27,188 nt of DNA from Streptomyces exfoliatus (GCF_000725545.1 NZ_JNZP01000042.1:1-27188); one strand, 5' to 3'. Shown: positions 1-12,063, counted from the first letter of the stretch. Made by a program: numbers and translations. Notes: a model not told the origin generated them from the letters alone.

Positions 1-1
1 G

Positions 2-3000
2 TCGGGCGATCCGAGTTTCGGGGAGCTGCTGGAGCGGGTGCGGGCCACCGACCTGGCGGCCTACGCGCACCAGGACCTCCCCTTCGAACGCCTGGTGGAG
101 CTCCGCGATCCCGAACGTTCGCTGGCCCGCCACCCGCTCTTCCAGGTCTCGCTGAACTACGACACGGCCGAGACGGCCCGAGCACGCGAAGCCGCACCGG
201 AACTGGACGGGCTGACCGTGGGCGGGCAGCGGCTCGGCGTCTCCACGTCCAAGTTCGACCTCACCTTCGCGCTCACCGAGACCCGCGCCCACGACGGCGG
301 CCCCGCCGGACTGTTCGGGATGCTGGAGTACAGCACCGACCTGTTCGACCGCGGGACCGCCGAGCACCTGGTGGAGCGGTTCGGTCGGGTCCTTGAGGCC
401 GCGGTGGCCGCGCCCGGCGCCACGCTCGACGAGATCGACATACTGCTGCCGGGCGAACGCGGGCTCCTGGAGGGCGCGTGGAGCGAGCCCGACCCCGGAC
501 CGCTCGCCGCGCCCGCGGACGGCGCCCGCTTCCCGGACCTGTTCGAGGCGCAGGCCGCCCGCACCCCGGACGCCCCCGCCGTCCGCGACGGCGACCGGGA
601 GGTGTCCTACGCCGAGCTGAACGACCGGGCCAACCGGCTGGCCCGGCTCCTCGCCACGCGTGGAGCGGGCCCCGAGAGCACCGTCGCCGTCCTGCTGCCG
701 CGCGGCCCCGAGCTGATCACCGCCCTGGTGGCCGTCCAGAAGGCGGGGGCCGCCTACGTCCCCCTGGACACCGAGCTGCCCGCCGAGCGGATCGCCCACA
801 TGCTGGACGACGCCCGCCCGGTGCTCGTCCTCGCCCTCACCGGGACACAGGACGCCCTCCCTGCCGCGGCCGGCCCCGTGATGTGCCTCGACGCCCCGGC
901 CACCGCGGCGGCGCTCGCCGGGCTGGACGGCGGCGACTGCACCGACGCCGACCGCCGCGCACCGGCCGCGAGCCACGACCCGGCCTACGTCGTCTACACC
1001 TCCGGGTCCACCGGCAGGCCCAAGGGCGTCGTGGTCGAACAGCGCTCCCTCGCCGCCTTCCTGGTCCGCTCGGCCGCCCGGTACCGGGGAGCCGCCGGAA
1101 CCGCGCTGCTGCACGGCTCCCCGGCCTTCGACCTCACGGTGACCACCCTGTTCACCCCGTTGATCGCCGGCGGCTGCATCGTGGTGGCGGACCTGGACAC
1201 GCCGGAGCAGGATGCCCCGGCCCGTCCCGACCTGCTCAAGGTCACCCCCTCCCATCTTGCCTTCCTGGACACGATCGCCTCCTGGGCGGCCCCCGCGGCC
1301 GACCTGGTCGTCGGGGGCGAACAACTGACCGCGGCCCGACTGGCCCGGCTGCGCCAGGCGCACCCGGACATGCGGGTCTACAACGACTACGGCCCCACCG
1401 AAGCCACCGTGAGCTGCGCGGACTTCGTCCTGGAACCGGGCGACGCACTGCCCCCGGACACCGTGCCGATCGGACGCCCCCTGCCGGGACACCGACTGTT
1501 CGTCCTGGACGATCGCCTGCGCCCGGCGCCCGCCAACGTCCCCGGCGAGCTGTACGTCAGCGGAGTCGGGGTGGCCCGCGGCTATCTGGGCCGGCCGGGG
1601 CTGACCGCCGAGCGGTTCGTGGCCTGCCCGTTCGGGAATCCGGGGGAGCGGATGTACCGCACCGGCGACCTCGCCCGCTGGCGCACCGACGGGAACCTGG
1701 AGTACCTCGGCCGCCGCGACGACCAGGTGAAGGTGCGCGGCTTCCGCGTCGAACCGGGCGAGATCGAGACCGCCCTGCTCGACCGTCCGGAGATCGGCCA
1801 GGCCGCCGTCGTCCTGCGCGGCGAACGCCTCGTCGCCTACGTCGCGGCCCCGCCGGAGCGGTTCGACCCGGACGCGCTCCGTCAGGCGCTCGCGTCCCGG
1901 CTGCCCCGGTACATGGTCCCCGCCGCGTTCGTCCGGCTGGACGTCCTGCCGCTGGCTCCGGGAGGCAAGCTCGACCACCGGGCGCTGCCCCAGCCGCCGG
2001 CGCCCGCTGACGCCCCGCACGAGAGCAGGCCGCCGCGCGACGCGTGGGAAGGCGTGCTGTGCGAGGCGTTCCGCGAGGTGCTGGGGGTCGCGGAGGTCGG
2101 GACCGACGACGACTTCTTCACCCTCGGCGGCGACAGCATCGGCTCCATCCAACTCGTCGGCCGGGTGCGCGCGGCGGGCGGTCGGATGACCGTCCGCGAC
2201 GTCTTCGAGCAGCGCACGCCCGCCGCCCTCGCGGCCCGCTCGCGCCCCGGCGGCCCGGCGACCGAGGTGCTCGGCGGCCGGGGGACCGGGCCGGTGGCGC
2301 CGACGCCGATCAGCTCCTGGCTGGCCGAGCTGGGCGGCGCGGTCGACGGATACAACCAGTCCATGCTGCTGCGCGTCCCCGCCGAGGCCGACGTGGCCGT
2401 CGTGACCGGTGCCCTCCAGGCGCTGCTTGACCACCACGACGCGCTGAGGATGCGGGCCGAACCGGAGGACGGCCACTGGCGGATGGAGATCGCCGAGGCG
2501 GGCGCGGTGGACGCGGTCACCGTACTGGAGCGGGTGGACGCGGCGGGCGCCGGGCAGGAGGAGCTGGACCGGATGGTCCGGACGCACTGCGCCGCGGCCC
2601 GCGACCGGCTCGCCCCGCGGAAGGGCTCCGTCCTGCGCGCCGTCTGGTTCGACCGGGGGCCGCGGGAGCCGGGACGCCTCGCGCTCGTCGCCCACCACCT
2701 CGTCGTGGACGGCGTCTCCTGGCGCATCCTCACCGCCGACCTCGGCAGCGCGTGGCAGGCCCTCGCCGAGGGCCGGGAACCCCGGCTCGACCCGGTGGGC
2801 ACCCCGCTGCGGATCTGGGCCGGGCACCTGGAGGAGCTGGCCGCCGACCCGCGCCGCGCCGAGCGGTGCGCCCACTGGGAGGAGCAGTCGGCGAGGCCCT
2901 GGGAGACCGGCCGCCTCGACCCCGCCCTCGACGACCGGAGCACCGAGGAGGCCCTCTCCCTCACCCTCCCGGCCGCCGCCACCCGCGCCGTGCTCGGCCC

Positions 3001-3739
3001 GGTGCCCGCCGCGCTCGGCGTCGGGGTGACCGAAGTCCTGCTCGGGGCGTTCGCCGCCGCCGTGCGGAGCTGGCGTCCTGCGGAGGCCGCGGACGGTGTC
3101 ACGGTGGACCTGGAGGGCCACGGCCGCGAGGAGGACGTCGTCCCGGGAGCGGACCTCTCCCGCACGGTCGGCTGGTTCACCGCCGCCCACCCGGTCCGGG
3201 TGCCCGCCGCCGGGCCCGACGACGACCGGACCGGCGCACTGCGGGCGCTGGGCGCGATCCTGGACCGGGCGCCGGACGCCGGTCTCGGCTACGGCCTGCT
3301 GCGCTACCTCAACCCGCGCACACGGCAACGCCTCGCCTCCCTGCCCGCGCCGCGCTTCGGCTTCAACTACCTGGGCAGGTTCGGCGGTTCGGCCGGTGAC
3401 CGGGACGCGGCCGACCGGACGCCGGACTGGTCGCCGGTGGGCAGCGGGCTCGCCGGCCAGCCCGCCGGGCTTCCCCTGGCCCACGAGATCGAGGTCACCG
3501 CGGTCGCCGCCGAGGGGCCCGAGGGCCCGCGTCTGATCGCCACCTGGTCCTGGGCCGGCCGGCTCCACCGGCAGCGGGAGATCCGCGAACTGGCCGAACT
3601 CTGGTTCCGCGAGCTGGAGGAGCTCGCTTCCGCCGAACCGACCCCGGTCGGCCCCCCGCCCCTGTCGGACCCGGCCCCCCTGGTCGAACTCTCCGACGCC
3701 GAACTCGACCAGCTCGAAGCAGAGTGGAAGGCCGGCTGA
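2..3739 (+). CDS. lptC: NRPS, 5'-truncated by window edge: (C)-A-T-E module activating an Asn/Asp-type residue
   Basis: This is the C-terminal module of an NRPS that begins upstream; the frame is open from base 2. It starts inside the last part of a condensation domain ([14 protein letters not shown] near base 60). The adenylation domain spans about 540-1990, with [10 protein letters not shown] near 1000, YNDYGPTE near 1380 and the A10 lysine in GGKLDHRAL near 1966. My reading of its pocket code is DLTKVGDVSK, which belongs to the Asn/Asp group. The carrier domain has GGDSI with Ser at 2135-2137; GGDS rather than GGHS is typical of carriers that feed an epimerase. The epimerization domain (about 2300-3640) has HHLVVDG near 2696 and FNYLGRF near 3360. 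The C-terminus ends in an acidic helix like known communication-mediating donors. An epimerised residue passed to a following D-accepting C domain fits D-Asn11 of A54145. Domain calls are firm; the substrate and lptC name are inference. Confidence 0.93.
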   Translation, partial: SGDPSFGELLERVRATDLAAYAHQDLPFERLVELRDPERSLARHPLFQVSLNYDTAETARAREAAPELDGLTVGGQRLGVSTSKFDLTFALTETRAHDGGPAGLFGMLEYSTDLFDRGTAEHLVERFGRVLEAAVAAPGATLDEIDILLPGERGLLEGAWSEPDPGPLAAPADGARFPDLFEAQAARTPDAPAVRDGDREVSYAELNDRANRLARLLATRGAGPESTVAVLLPRGPELITALVAVQKAGAAYVPLDTELPAERIAHMLDDARPVLVLALTGTQDALPAAAGPVMCLDAPATAAALAGLDGGDCTDADRRAPAASHDPAYVVYTSGSTGRPKGVVVEQRSLAAFLVRSAARYRGAAGTALLHGSPAFDLTVTTLFTPLIAGGCIVVADLDTPEQDAPARPDLLKVTPSHLAFLDTIASWAAPAADLVVGGEQLTAARLARLRQAHPDMRVYNDYGPTEATVSCADFVLEPGDALPPDTVPIGRPLPGHRLFVLDDRLRPAPANVPGELYVSGVGVARGYLGRPGLTAERFVACPFGNPGERMYRTGDLARWRTDGNLEYLGRRDDQVKVRGFRVEPGEIETALLDRPEIGQAAVVLRGERLVAYVAAPPERFDPDALRQALASRLPRYMVPAAFVRLDVLPLAPGGKLDHRALPQPPAPADAPHESRPPRDAWEGVLCEAFREVLGVAEVGTDDDFFTLGGDSIGSIQLVGRVRAAGGRMTVRDVFEQRTPAALAARSRPGGPATEVLGGRGTGPVAPTPISSWLAELGGAVDGYNQSMLLRVPAEADVAVVTGALQALLDHHDALRMRAEPEDGHWRMEIAEAGAVDAVTVLERVDAAGAGQEELDRMVRTHCAAARDRLAPRKGSVLRAVWFDRGPREPGRLALVAHHLVVDGVSWRILTADLGSAWQALAEGREPRLDPVGTPLRIWAGHLEELAADPRRAERCAHWEEQSARPWETGRLDPALDDRSTEEALSLTLPAAATRAVLGPVPAALGVGVTEVLLGAFAAAVRSWRPAEAADGVTVDLEGHGREEDVVPGADLSRTVGWFTAAHPVRVPAAGPDDDRTGALRALGAILDRAPDAGLGYGLLRYLNPRTRQRLASLPAPRFGFNYLGRFGGSAGDRDAADRTPDWSPVGSGLAGQPAGLPLAHEIEVTAVAAEGPEGPRLIATWSWAGRLHRQREIRELAELWFRELEELASAEPTPVGPPPLSDPAPLVELSDAELDQLEAEWKAG

Positions 3740-6700
3740 TGCGCCGATCCCTACAGGACGTCCTGCCCCTCTCCCCGCTGCAGGAGGGCCTCCTCTTCCA
3801 CAGCGAATACGTTGGGGACGAGGCCGTCGACGTCTACACCGTCCAGACCGAGGTGGAGCTGCGCGGACCGCTGGACGTCCCGGCGCTGCGCGCGGCCGCC
3901 GAGGCCCTGCTGCGCCGCCACGACAACCTGCGGGCCGGCTTCGCGACCCGCGCTCTGAAGGACCCGGTGCAGTTCGTCCCCCGAGAGGTCGAACTTCCCT
4001 GGGAGGAGGCCGACCTCCGCGCGGCCGACGACCCGGACGCGGAGGCGGCCCGACGGCTGGAGGAGCACCGCTGGCGCCGATTCCGGCCCTCCAAGCCGCC
4101 GCTGGTGCGGTTCCTGCTGCTGCGTACGGCACACGACCGCTACCGTTTCGCGCTCACCAACCACCACATCCTGTTGGACGGTTGGTCGATGCCGATGCTG
4201 CTGCGCGAACTCATGCTGCTCTACCGCACCGGCGGCGATGCCTCCGCCCTGCCGCCGGTGCGCCGCTACCGGGACTACCTCGCCTGGCTGGGGAGCCGCG
4301 ACACCGGGGCCGCGCAGGACGCCTGGCGCGGGGCTCTGGCGGGCCTGGAGGCCCCCACCCTCATCGCCCCGCGGGCCGACCGGGCCGCGGAGGCGCCGAG
4401 ATGGCTCGACTTCGCCCTGTCGAAGACCGCCTCCGCCGGTCTTGCCGCGGCCGCGCGAGGCGCCGGTCTCACGCTCAACACGGTCGTGCAGGGACTGTGG
4501 GCCCTGACCCTGGCCCGCACCACCGGCAATCAGGACGTGGTGTACGGGGTGGTCGTCTCCGGTCGTCCGCCGGAGCTGGACGGCGTCGAGTCCATGATCG
4601 GCCTGTTCGCCAACACGGTCCCGCTGCGGGCCCGGATGCCCGTCGACGAACCCCTGATCGGTTTCCTGCGGCGGTTGCAGCGCGAGCAGAGCGCGCTCCT
4701 CGACCATCAGCACCTACGGCTGGCCGACATCCAGCGCCTGGCCGGCCGGGGCGAGCTGTTCGATTCGGTGATGGCGTTCGAGAACTACCCGGACGGCCCC
4801 GCCGATGAGCCTTCCGACCCGTCCTCCGACGCGCCGGGACGTGTGCGCGTGGTGGCCTCCAGGATGCGCGACGCCATGCACTACCCGCTCGGTCTCCTGG
4901 CCTCCCCCGGACCGCCGATGCGCTTTCGCCTGGGCCACCGGCCCAGCGCGGTCACGCCGCGCCTGGCGGCCGCCCTGCGCGACCGCCTGCTGCGGCTCGT
5001 CGACGCCTTCCTGGCCGCCCCCGACCTGCCCCTGGGCAGGCTCGACGTCCTCGACGACACCGAACGCGCCCTGGTACTGGAGAAGTTCAACGACACCGCG
5101 CGCGAGGTCGAGGACACCACCGCCACCGAGTTGTTCCTCCGGCAGGCCGCCCGCACCCCCGGCCGGATCGCCGTGGAGACGGCCGAGCGCTCCCTCGACT
5201 ACGCCCGGCTCGCCGACCGCTCCGGCCGGCTGGCCCGCCTGCTGGCGCAGCACGGGGCGCGGGCCGAGCGGTTCGTCGCCGTCGTGCTGCCGCGCTCGCC
5301 CGAACTGGTCGAAACCGCGCTCGCGGTGTGGCAGACCGGAGCCGCCTACGTCCCGGTGGACCCCGCCCACCCGGCCGACCGGGTGACCCGGCTCCTGCGG
5401 GAGGCCGATCCCGTCCTCACCGTCACCACCGCCGACCTGGCCGACCGGCTGCCGGCAGGGCTCCCACTGCTGGTCCTGGACGCCCCGAGCACCGCCGCCG
5501 CCCTCCAGGGCCTGCCGGGCGGCCCGCTGGACGCGAGTGAACTCCCCGCACCCGTGGGCCCGCAGAACGCCGCGTACGCCATCTACACCTCCGGGTCCAC
5601 CGGCCGCCCCAAGGGCGTGGTCGCCACCCACCGCTCCCTCGTCGGCTACCTGCTGCGCGGCTCGGACCAGTACCCGGCCGACGGACGCTCCCTGGTGCAC
5701 TCGCCGGTCTCCTTCGACCTCACCGTCGGCGCCCTGTACGTCCCGCTGATCAGCGGCGGCACGGTGCGCCTCGCCTCCCTGGACGACGAACCGGTCCTGC
5801 GCCCCGGCGAGGCGTCCCCGGACTTCGTGAAGGTGACCCCCAGCCACCTGCCCGTTCTCGAAGGGCTGCCGGGCGAGGTCAGCCCGACCGGGGCGATCAC
5901 CTTCGGCGGGGAACAGCTCACCGGCCGCCACCTGCGGCGCTGGCGCGCCGACCACCCGGACGTCACCGTCTACAACGTCTACGGGCCCACCGAGACGACC
6001 GTGAACTGCTCCGAGCACCGCATCGCCCCCCGTGACCCGGTCGGCGACGGGCCGGTCCCCATCGGACGGCCGCTGTGGAACACCCGCCTGTTCGTCCTGG
6101 GCCCCGGCCTCGCCCCGGTGCCGGTCGGCGTTCCGGGCGAGCTGTACGTCGCCGGCGCCGGCCTGGCCCGCGGCTACCTCCGCGATCCGGGCAGGACCGC
6201 CGAGCGCTTCGTCGCCTGCCCCTACGCCGCCGGGGAGCGGATGTACCGAACCGGCGACCTCGTCCGCTGGAACGAGGACGGCCTGCTGGAGTACCTGGGC
6301 AGGGTGGACGACCAGATCAGCCTCCGCGGCTTCCGGGTGGAGCCCGGCGAGGTGGAGGCGGCGCTGGCGGCCCACCCCGCGGTCCGCCGCGCCGCGGTGG
6401 TGCTGCGGGAGGACACACCCGGCGACGCCCGACTGGTCGCCTACGCCGTCCCCACCGAGCCGGAAGGAGCGCAGGGCACGCCGCCCTCCGCGCCCCCGCT
6501 GCCCACCGAGCAGATCCTGGAGCACCTGCGCCGGACCCTGCCGCCCTACATGGTCCCCGCGCACCTGGTGGAGCTGCCCGCGCTGCCCGTCACGCCCCAC
6601 GGCAAGATCGACCGGGGCGCGCTGCCGGAGCCCTCCCTCGCCGGCGCCCCGGCCGGGGGAGCGCCCCGCTCCCCCCGCGAGGAGATCCTGTGCGGCATCT

Positions 6701-9700
6701 TCGCCGACGTGCTGCGGCGCCCGCAGGTCTCCATCGACGACGACTTCTTCGCCCTGGGCGGGCACTCCCTGCTGGCCACCCGCCTGGCCAGCAGGGTGCG
6801 GGCGGCCCTGGACGCGGAGATGCCGGTGCGCCGCCTCTTCGAACACCCCACGGTCCGCTCCCTGTCCGCACTGCTGGACTCCCAGGACGGCAGACGCCCA
6901 CCGGTGACGCCCGCGCGGCGACCGGAGCACGTCCCGCTCTCCTACGCCCAGCAGCGGCTGTGGATCATGCACCGGCTCACCGGCCCCGACGCCACCTACA
7001 ACATCCACCGGGCGCTGCGGCTCGACGGCGACCTCGACGTCCCGGCGCTGGAGGCCGCGCTGCACGACGTGACCGAACGGCACGAGACGCTGCGCACCGT
7101 CTTCCCCGAGGGCGCCGAGGGCCCCTACCAGAAGGTGCTCCCGGCCCGACGGGCGGCCGGGGCCCTCACCGTCCTCCCGGTCGCCGACCAGGAGGTGGAC
7201 CGCACCCTCACCGAGCTGGCCGCCCACCGCTTCGACCTGGAGTCCGAACCGCCGATGCGCGCCTGGCTGCTGGAGAGCGGTCCGCGCAGCCGGGTCCTCG
7301 TGCTGGTGCTCCACCACATCGCCAGCGACGGCTGGTCGGGCAGGCGACTCCTGCGCGACCTGTTCACCGCCTACACCGCGCGTCGCGCGGGCCAGGCCCC
7401 CCAGTGGCGGCCGCTGCCGGTGCAGTACGCGGACTACGCCCTGTGGCAACGGCGCTACCTCGGCGACCCCGCAGACCCCGCCAGCCCATCCGCCGTCCAA
7501 CTGGGGTACTGGGAAAAGCAGTTGGCAGGGCTTCCCCAGGAGTTGCGGCTGCCCGCCGACCGGCCGCGCCCGGCCCGCCCGACCCGCACCGGAGGCCAGG
7601 TCTGGCTGACGCTCCCGGCGACGGTCCACTCCGCCGTGGCCGACCTGGCCAGGACCTGCCGGGCCAGCGTGTTCATGGTCGTCCAGGCCGCCGTCGCCGC
7701 CTTCCTCACCCGGATGGGCGCCGGGGAGGACATCCCCATCGGCGCCCCGGTCGCCGGGCGCACCGACGAAGCGGTGGAGGAGCTGGTCGGATTCTTCGTC
7801 AGCACCCTGGTCCTGCGGACCGACACCTCCGGGAACCCCACCTTCACCGAACTCGTCGGTCGGGTTCGCGACACCGCGCTGGGCGCCTACGCCCACCAGG
7901 ACCTGCCCTTCGAGCAGTTGGTGGAGCGGCTGAGGCCGACCCGCTCCCTCGGCCGGCACCCCCTCTTCCAGGTCGCCCTGTCCTGCAACAACACCGAGGA
8001 GCAGATGGCCCGCCAGGGCGGCCGTCCCCCCGGGCTCACCGTCACACCGCACCAGGTGGAGACCGCCCGCTCGAAGTTCGACCTGATGTTCACCTTCCTG
8101 GAGAACCACGGGGAGGACGGGCAGCCCACCGGCATCGAGACCGCCCTCGAATACAGCGCCGACCTCTTCGACCGGGAGACCGCGCAGAGCCTCCTCGACC
8201 GCTTCGGCCGGATGCTGGCGATCTGGGCGGCGGAACCGGCCGGCACCATCGGCGCACGAGAACTCCTCGCGGCCGACGAGCGGCACACGGTGGTCACCGA
8301 ATGGAACGCCACCCGGCGCGCGGACCTGGTCGCGACACTGCCGCGGATGTTCCAGGAGCAGGTCGCCCGTACCCCGCACGCCACAGCCCTCGAACACGCC
8401 GGCCACCACCTGACGTACGCCGAACTCAACGCCCGTGCCAACCGGTTGGCCAGAGTGCTGGTGCGGCGCGGCATCCGCCCGGAACACCGCGTCGCCACGC
8501 TGATGCCGCGTTCCCTCGGGCAGATCACCGCCCTGCTGGCCATCGCCAAGGCCGGCGGCGCCGCCGTACCGGTGGACCCCGGCCACCCCGAGCAGCGCAT
8601 CGCCTTCATGCTGCGCGACAGCGCCTGCGCCCTGGTCCTGGCAGCCGACCCGTACGCGGCGGGACGCGAGGAGATCGCCGGCGTCCCGGTCCTCGTCCCC
8701 GGCGACGAACCGGCCCAGGAGCCGGCCACCGACCTCGCCGACGGCGACCGCAACGCCCCCCTCACCGCCGACAACGCCGCGTACGTCGTCTACACCTCCG
8801 GATCCACCGGCCGCCCCAAGGGCGTGGTGACCGAACACCGCGGCCTGCTGTCACTGGCCACGGCGCAGCGCGAGCGGTACCCGGTGGAGCCCGGCAGCCG
8901 CGTGCTGCAACTCGCCTCGCCGTCCTTCGACGGCGCCGTACTCGAACTGCTCATGGCCCTCACCACCGGAGGGACCCTCGTCCTGCCCGACGGGCCCCTC
9001 CTCGCCGGGCAACCGCTCGCCGAGATGCTGGCCGAGCACCGCATCAGCCACGCCTTCATCCCCCCGGCGGTGCTGAGCGGCCTCCCCTCCGAAGGGCTGG
9101 ACGGTCTGCGCTGCCTCGTCGTCGGCGGCGAGGCGGTCACCGCCCCCCTCGTGGACCGCTGGGCCCCCGGCCGTCGCATGCTCGACATCTACGGCCCCAC
9201 CGAGACCACCGCGGTCACCCTGACCAGCGAGGCCCTGACCCCCGGCGGCCCGCCGCCCGCCATCGGCACGCCCGTGCCCAACACCAGGGCCTACGTGCTC
9301 GACGACCGGCTGCGACCCGTCCCGCCCGGCGTGACGGGCGAGCTGTACCTGGCCGGCGCGTCACTGGCACGCGGCTACGGCGGCCGTCCGGCGCTCACCG
9401 CGAGCCGGTACGTCGGCTGCCCGTTCGGAGAGCCGGGGGAGCGGATGTACCGCACCGGCGACCTGGCGCGCCGGGACCGGGAGGGCCGCGTCCACCACAT
9501 GGGCCGCACCGACGAGCAGATCAAGCTGCGCGGCTTCCGCGTCGAGCCCGGTGAGATCCGGGCCCGGCTCACCGAGCACCCCGCCGTGCGGGAGGCGGCG
9601 GTCGTCCTGCGGGAGGACGGGCCGGGCGGACGCGCGCTGGTGGCCTACGCGGTACCGGCCGACGGCCCGCCCCGCCCCATCGCGACCCAACTGCGCGCAC

Positions 9701-10899
9701 ACCTGACCGCCCTGCTGCCGCCCTACATGGTGCCCGCCGCCTTCCTGGTGCTGGACGCCCTGCCGACCACCGCCAACGGCAAGCTCGACCGGGACGCCCT
9801 GCCCGCGCCGGAACCGCTGGCCGAGGAGGCGGGGCGGCCGCCGCGCGACGAACGCGAGGCCGCCCTGTGCGAGGTGTTCGCCGAGGTGCTGGAGCGCACG
9901 TCGGTCGGCGCCGACGACGGGTTCTTCGAGAACGGGGGGCACTCGCTGCTCGCCGTCCGGCTGGTCGCACGGGTCCGTGAGCGCCTGGGCGTGCCCCTGG
10001 CCGCACGGGACCTGTTCGAGGCGCCGACCCCGGCCGCCCTGGCCGTACGCATCGGCCGGGGCACCGAGCGCCGCGCCCCGGCACCCCTGCTCACCCTGCG
10101 GGGCCGGGGCGACCAGCCGCCCTTGTTCTGCGTCCACCCGGCCGTCGGTCTGGGATGGGCGTACGCGAGTCTCCTGCCGTGGCTCCCCGCCGACGTCCCC
10201 GTCCACGCGCTGCAGGCCCGCACGCCGGCGGACGGTGTCGGTCTGCCAGGGAGTGTCGAGGAGATGGCCGACGACTACGTCCGGCTGATCCGCCGCGTCC
10301 GACCGCACGGCCCCTACCGGCTGCTCGGCTGGTCGCTGGGCGCCCACGTGGCCCACACCGCGGCGGGCCTGCTGGAGCGCGACGGGCAGCGGGTGGACCT
10401 GCTCGCCATGCTGGACGCCTACCCACCCCACCGCACCGGGGACCCCGGGGGACGGGCCGAGGGGTCCGAGGCCGAGATCGTGGCGGCCAACCTGCGCGAG
10501 TCGGGGTTCGCGTGGGAGGAGGCCGACCAGCGCGCGGGACGCTTCCCGCTGGAGCGGTTCCGCGCCCATCTGCGCCGCGTGGACAGCTCGCTCGGGCACC
10601 TCGACGACGCCGAACTGACGGCGGCCAAGGACGTCTACGTCAACAACGTCCGGCTCATGCGCTCCTTCACCCCCGGCCGTGTCCGGTGCGGAATCGTCCT
10701 GATGACCGCGGAACGCACCCGCGGCCTCGATCCCGCGGCGTGGGAGGCGCACACCGACGGAGGCGTCGAGGTGCACCGGCTGGACGCCGCCCACATGTCC
10801 ATGCTCACCGAACCGACGTCGGTCGCCGAAGCCGGCCGCGTCCTGACCCGCCGACTGGACTCCCTCCGGGGAGCCACCACGAAGAAACGAGAGGTATGA
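3739..10899 (+). CDS. lptD: NRPS, C-A-T-C-A-T-TE: last two modules and release thioesterase
   Basis: The protein is 2386 residues. The ATG overlaps the previous stop (TGATG), with GGAAGG at 3726-3731 as ribosome site; an in-frame GTG at 3724 is less likely. C1 (about 1-440) opens with [14 protein letters not shown], a D-donor-accepting type, and has HHILLDG at 142-148. A1 is about 455-955. T1 has GGHSLL with Ser1010. C2 (about 1060-1510, HHIASDG 1192-1198) is of the L-L type. A2 is about 1530-2025. T2 has Ser2069. The TE has GWSLG (Ser2199), Asp2226 and His2352. I read the pocket codes as DLGKTGVVNK, like codes remembered for 3-methylglutamate modules of daptomycin and A54145, and DGLFVGIAVK, hydrophobic and unassigned. 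The TE would release, probably macrocyclise, the peptide. All catalytic motifs look intact. The architecture equals that recalled for LptD and DptD. Confidence 0.94.
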   Translation: MRRSLQDVLPLSPLQEGLLFHSEYVGDEAVDVYTVQTEVELRGPLDVPALRAAAEALLRRHDNLRAGFATRALKDPVQFVPREVELPWEEADLRAADDPDAEAARRLEEHRWRRFRPSKPPLVRFLLLRTAHDRYRFALTNHHILLDGWSMPMLLRELMLLYRTGGDASALPPVRRYRDYLAWLGSRDTGAAQDAWRGALAGLEAPTLIAPRADRAAEAPRWLDFALSKTASAGLAAAARGAGLTLNTVVQGLWALTLARTTGNQDVVYGVVVSGRPPELDGVESMIGLFANTVPLRARMPVDEPLIGFLRRLQREQSALLDHQHLRLADIQRLAGRGELFDSVMAFENYPDGPADEPSDPSSDAPGRVRVVASRMRDAMHYPLGLLASPGPPMRFRLGHRPSAVTPRLAAALRDRLLRLVDAFLAAPDLPLGRLDVLDDTERALVLEKFNDTAREVEDTTATELFLRQAARTPGRIAVETAERSLDYARLADRSGRLARLLAQHGARAERFVAVVLPRSPELVETALAVWQTGAAYVPVDPAHPADRVTRLLREADPVLTVTTADLADRLPAGLPLLVLDAPSTAAALQGLPGGPLDASELPAPVGPQNAAYAIYTSGSTGRPKGVVATHRSLVGYLLRGSDQYPADGRSLVHSPVSFDLTVGALYVPLISGGTVRLASLDDEPVLRPGEASPDFVKVTPSHLPVLEGLPGEVSPTGAITFGGEQLTGRHLRRWRADHPDVTVYNVYGPTETTVNCSEHRIAPRDPVGDGPVPIGRPLWNTRLFVLGPGLAPVPVGVPGELYVAGAGLARGYLRDPGRTAERFVACPYAAGERMYRTGDLVRWNEDGLLEYLGRVDDQISLRGFRVEPGEVEAALAAHPAVRRAAVVLREDTPGDARLVAYAVPTEPEGAQGTPPSAPPLPTEQILEHLRRTLPPYMVPAHLVELPALPVTPHGKIDRGALPEPSLAGAPAGGAPRSPREEILCGIFADVLRRPQVSIDDDFFALGGHSLLATRLASRVRAALDAEMPVRRLFEHPTVRSLSALLDSQDGRRPPVTPARRPEHVPLSYAQQRLWIMHRLTGPDATYNIHRALRLDGDLDVPALEAALHDVTERHETLRTVFPEGAEGPYQKVLPARRAAGALTVLPVADQEVDRTLTELAAHRFDLESEPPMRAWLLESGPRSRVLVLVLHHIASDGWSGRRLLRDLFTAYTARRAGQAPQWRPLPVQYADYALWQRRYLGDPADPASPSAVQLGYWEKQLAGLPQELRLPADRPRPARPTRTGGQVWLTLPATVHSAVADLARTCRASVFMVVQAAVAAFLTRMGAGEDIPIGAPVAGRTDEAVEELVGFFVSTLVLRTDTSGNPTFTELVGRVRDTALGAYAHQDLPFEQLVERLRPTRSLGRHPLFQVALSCNNTEEQMARQGGRPPGLTVTPHQVETARSKFDLMFTFLENHGEDGQPTGIETALEYSADLFDRETAQSLLDRFGRMLAIWAAEPAGTIGARELLAADERHTVVTEWNATRRADLVATLPRMFQEQVARTPHATALEHAGHHLTYAELNARANRLARVLVRRGIRPEHRVATLMPRSLGQITALLAIAKAGGAAVPVDPGHPEQRIAFMLRDSACALVLAADPYAAGREEIAGVPVLVPGDEPAQEPATDLADGDRNAPLTADNAAYVVYTSGSTGRPKGVVTEHRGLLSLATAQRERYPVEPGSRVLQLASPSFDGAVLELLMALTTGGTLVLPDGPLLAGQPLAEMLAEHRISHAFIPPAVLSGLPSEGLDGLRCLVVGGEAVTAPLVDRWAPGRRMLDIYGPTETTAVTLTSEALTPGGPPPAIGTPVPNTRAYVLDDRLRPVPPGVTGELYLAGASLARGYGGRPALTASRYVGCPFGEPGERMYRTGDLARRDREGRVHHMGRTDEQIKLRGFRVEPGEIRARLTEHPAVREAAVVLREDGPGGRALVAYAVPADGPPRPIATQLRAHLTALLPPYMVPAAFLVLDALPTTANGKLDRDALPAPEPLAEEAGRPPRDEREAALCEVFAEVLERTSVGADDGFFENGGHSLLAVRLVARVRERLGVPLAARDLFEAPTPAALAVRIGRGTERRAPAPLLTLRGRGDQPPLFCVHPAVGLGWAYASLLPWLPADVPVHALQARTPADGVGLPGSVEEMADDYVRLIRRVRPHGPYRLLGWSLGAHVAHTAAGLLERDGQRVDLLAMLDAYPPHRTGDPGGRAEGSEAEIVAANLRESGFAWEEADQRAGRFPLERFRAHLRRVDSSLGHLDDAELTAAKDVYVNNVRLMRSFTPGRVRCGIVLMTAERTRGLDPAAWEAHTDGGVEVHRLDAAHMSMLTEPTSVAEAGRVLTRRLDSLRGATTKKREV

Positions 10900-10901
10900 C
10901 G

Positions 10902-11138
10902 ATGACCAACCCCTTCGACGACGCCGAGGGCGCCTTCCACGTCCTGGTCAACGACGAGAACCAGCACTCGCTGTGGCCCCACTTCGTCGAGATCCCCGCG
11001 GGCTGGCGGGCCGTGGTGCGCGAGCGCCCGCGCCAGGAGTGCCTGGACTACATCGAGGCGAACTGGACCGACATGCGCCCCCAGAGCCTCATCGAGGCCA
11101 TGGAGGCCCACGAGAAGTCCGCGGGCGCGACCAAGTGA
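10902..11138 (+). CDS. lptG: MbtH-like NRPS partner protein
   Basis: This 78-residue protein matches the MbtH family over its whole length: MTNPFDD at the start, then [30 protein letters not shown] and SL. These include the conserved tryptophans of the family. MbtH proteins bind adenylation domains and aid their folding and activity, so the likely partners are the two NRPSs just upstream. I chose ATG 10902 because AGAGG at 10890-10894 lies 7 bases ahead and MTNPFDD is the usual family start. ATG 10896 (adding MT) would overlap the upstream stop as ATGA but sits too close to the ribosome site. The 2-base gap to the preceding gene implies co-transcription and translational coupling. A strong hairpin follows immediately. 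Confidence 0.96.
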   Translation: MTNPFDDAEGAFHVLVNDENQHSLWPHFVEIPAGWRAVVRERPRQECLDYIEANWTDMRPQSLIEAMEAHEKSAGATK

Positions 11139-11142
11139 CCTC

Positions 11143-11192
11143 GGGGGCGCGGGCGGGCGGCCCGGTGCAGGGACCCGCCCGCCCGCGCCCCC
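11143..11192 (+). terminator. Strong GC hairpin after mbtH
   Basis: Arms at 11143-11160 and 11175-11192 pair perfectly over 18 bp, with a 14-base loop that can itself form CCC/GGG. It begins 4 bases after the mbtH stop. There is no T-tract, which is common for Streptomyces terminators. It could end transcripts from the NRPS genes or attenuate read-through into the tailoring genes. Confidence 0.6.
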
Positions 11193-11256
11193 CCCGCGCC
11201 CGTTCACCGACCGACCCCGGTCCTGAAGACCGCCGACGAACTGCGAGGAAGCCTGG

Positions 11257-12051
11257 ATGCTGGCACGGATCAACGGGATCGACCTGGATCACGCGCGCAC
11301 CGGCAGCGGTCCCCCCGTCCTCCTGATCATGGGGAGCGGCGCCGCCGGAACGAGTTGGCATCTGCACCAGGTGCCCGCGCTGGTCGCCGCGGGTTTCGAG
11401 GCCGTCACGTTCACCAACCGGGGCATCGCCCCCAGCGGCGGGGGTCCCGGTTTCACCCTCCAGGACATGGCGGCCGACACCATCGGCCTGATCGAGCACC
11501 TCGGTCTGGGCCCGTGCGCGGTCGTGGGGACGTCCCTGGGGGCCAGGGTCGCGCTCGAGGTCGCCCGTATCCGCCCCGACCTGGTCTCCCGGTGTGTCCT
11601 GATGGCGCCGCGGTCCCGCGCGGACCGGATGAGGGCCGCCGCGACCGCAGCCGAGATCGATCTCGCCGACAGCGGCGTCACCGTGCCGCCCCGCTACCGG
11701 GCGGTGGTGCGGGCCATGCAGAACCTCTCGCCCAGGACGCTCGCGGACGACGAGCGGATCGCCGACTGGCTCGACCTGTTCGAGCTGACGGCGACCGCGG
11801 GCCCCGGTGTCCGTACCCAGAGGGAGATCAGCGCCGCCGACGACCACGGGGAGGACCTGGCCCGGATCACAGCCCCCTGCCGGGTGATCGCCTTCGCCGA
11901 CGACATCGTGGCGCCGGCGCACCTGGCCAAGGAGATCGCCGACGCCCTGCCCACAGCCGACTACCACGTGGTGCCCGACTGCGGCCACTACGGCTACCTC
12001 GAACAGCCCGACATGGTCAACCGGCTCATCACCCAATTCCTCGACGCATGA
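11257..12051 (+). CDS. lptH: Alpha/beta hydrolase (stand-alone esterase/thioesterase-like)
   Basis: The 264-residue protein has the alpha/beta hydrolase fold pattern: PPVLLIMGSGAAG (oxyanion region, about 19-31), the nucleophile elbow GTSLG with Ser93, an acid at Asp215 or 216 in FADDIVAP, and His244 in CGHYGYLEQP. All three catalytic residues are present. The ATG at 11257 has GAGGAAG upstream. It follows mbtH after a 118-base gap that holds a strong hairpin, and the next gene starts 12 bases after its stop. Daptomycin and A54145 clusters, as I remember them, carry a DptH/LptH hydrolase directly after mbtH. A role in clearing mis-primed carrier domains or aiding release is inference; the substrate cannot be read from sequence. 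Confidence 0.88.
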   Translation: MLARINGIDLDHARTGSGPPVLLIMGSGAAGTSWHLHQVPALVAAGFEAVTFTNRGIAPSGGGPGFTLQDMAADTIGLIEHLGLGPCAVVGTSLGARVALEVARIRPDLVSRCVLMAPRSRADRMRAAATAAEIDLADSGVTVPPRYRAVVRAMQNLSPRTLADDERIADWLDLFELTATAGPGVRTQREISAADDHGEDLARITAPCRVIAFADDIVAPAHLAKEIADALPTADYHVVPDCGHYGYLEQPDMVNRLITQFLDA

Positions 12052-12063
12052 AAGAGCCCCTCC

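Noticed and set aside
1882..3180. A 432-codon minus-strand frame antisense to the T-E region
   Set aside because: Ser/Arg/Thr-rich composition and no domain; it mirrors the epimerase coding frame.
4714..8838. A 1374-codon open frame on the minus strand inside the second NRPS gene
   Set aside because: It is antisense to intact C, A and T domains and reads as Gly/Val/Gln-rich sequence without motifs; long antisense frames are expected in GC-rich DNA.
10155..11138. An upstream extension of the mbtH frame through the thioesterase region
   Set aside because: The upstream part is out of frame with the real thioesterase and Arg/Pro-rich; MTNPFDD with a ribosome site at 10890-10894 is the true start.
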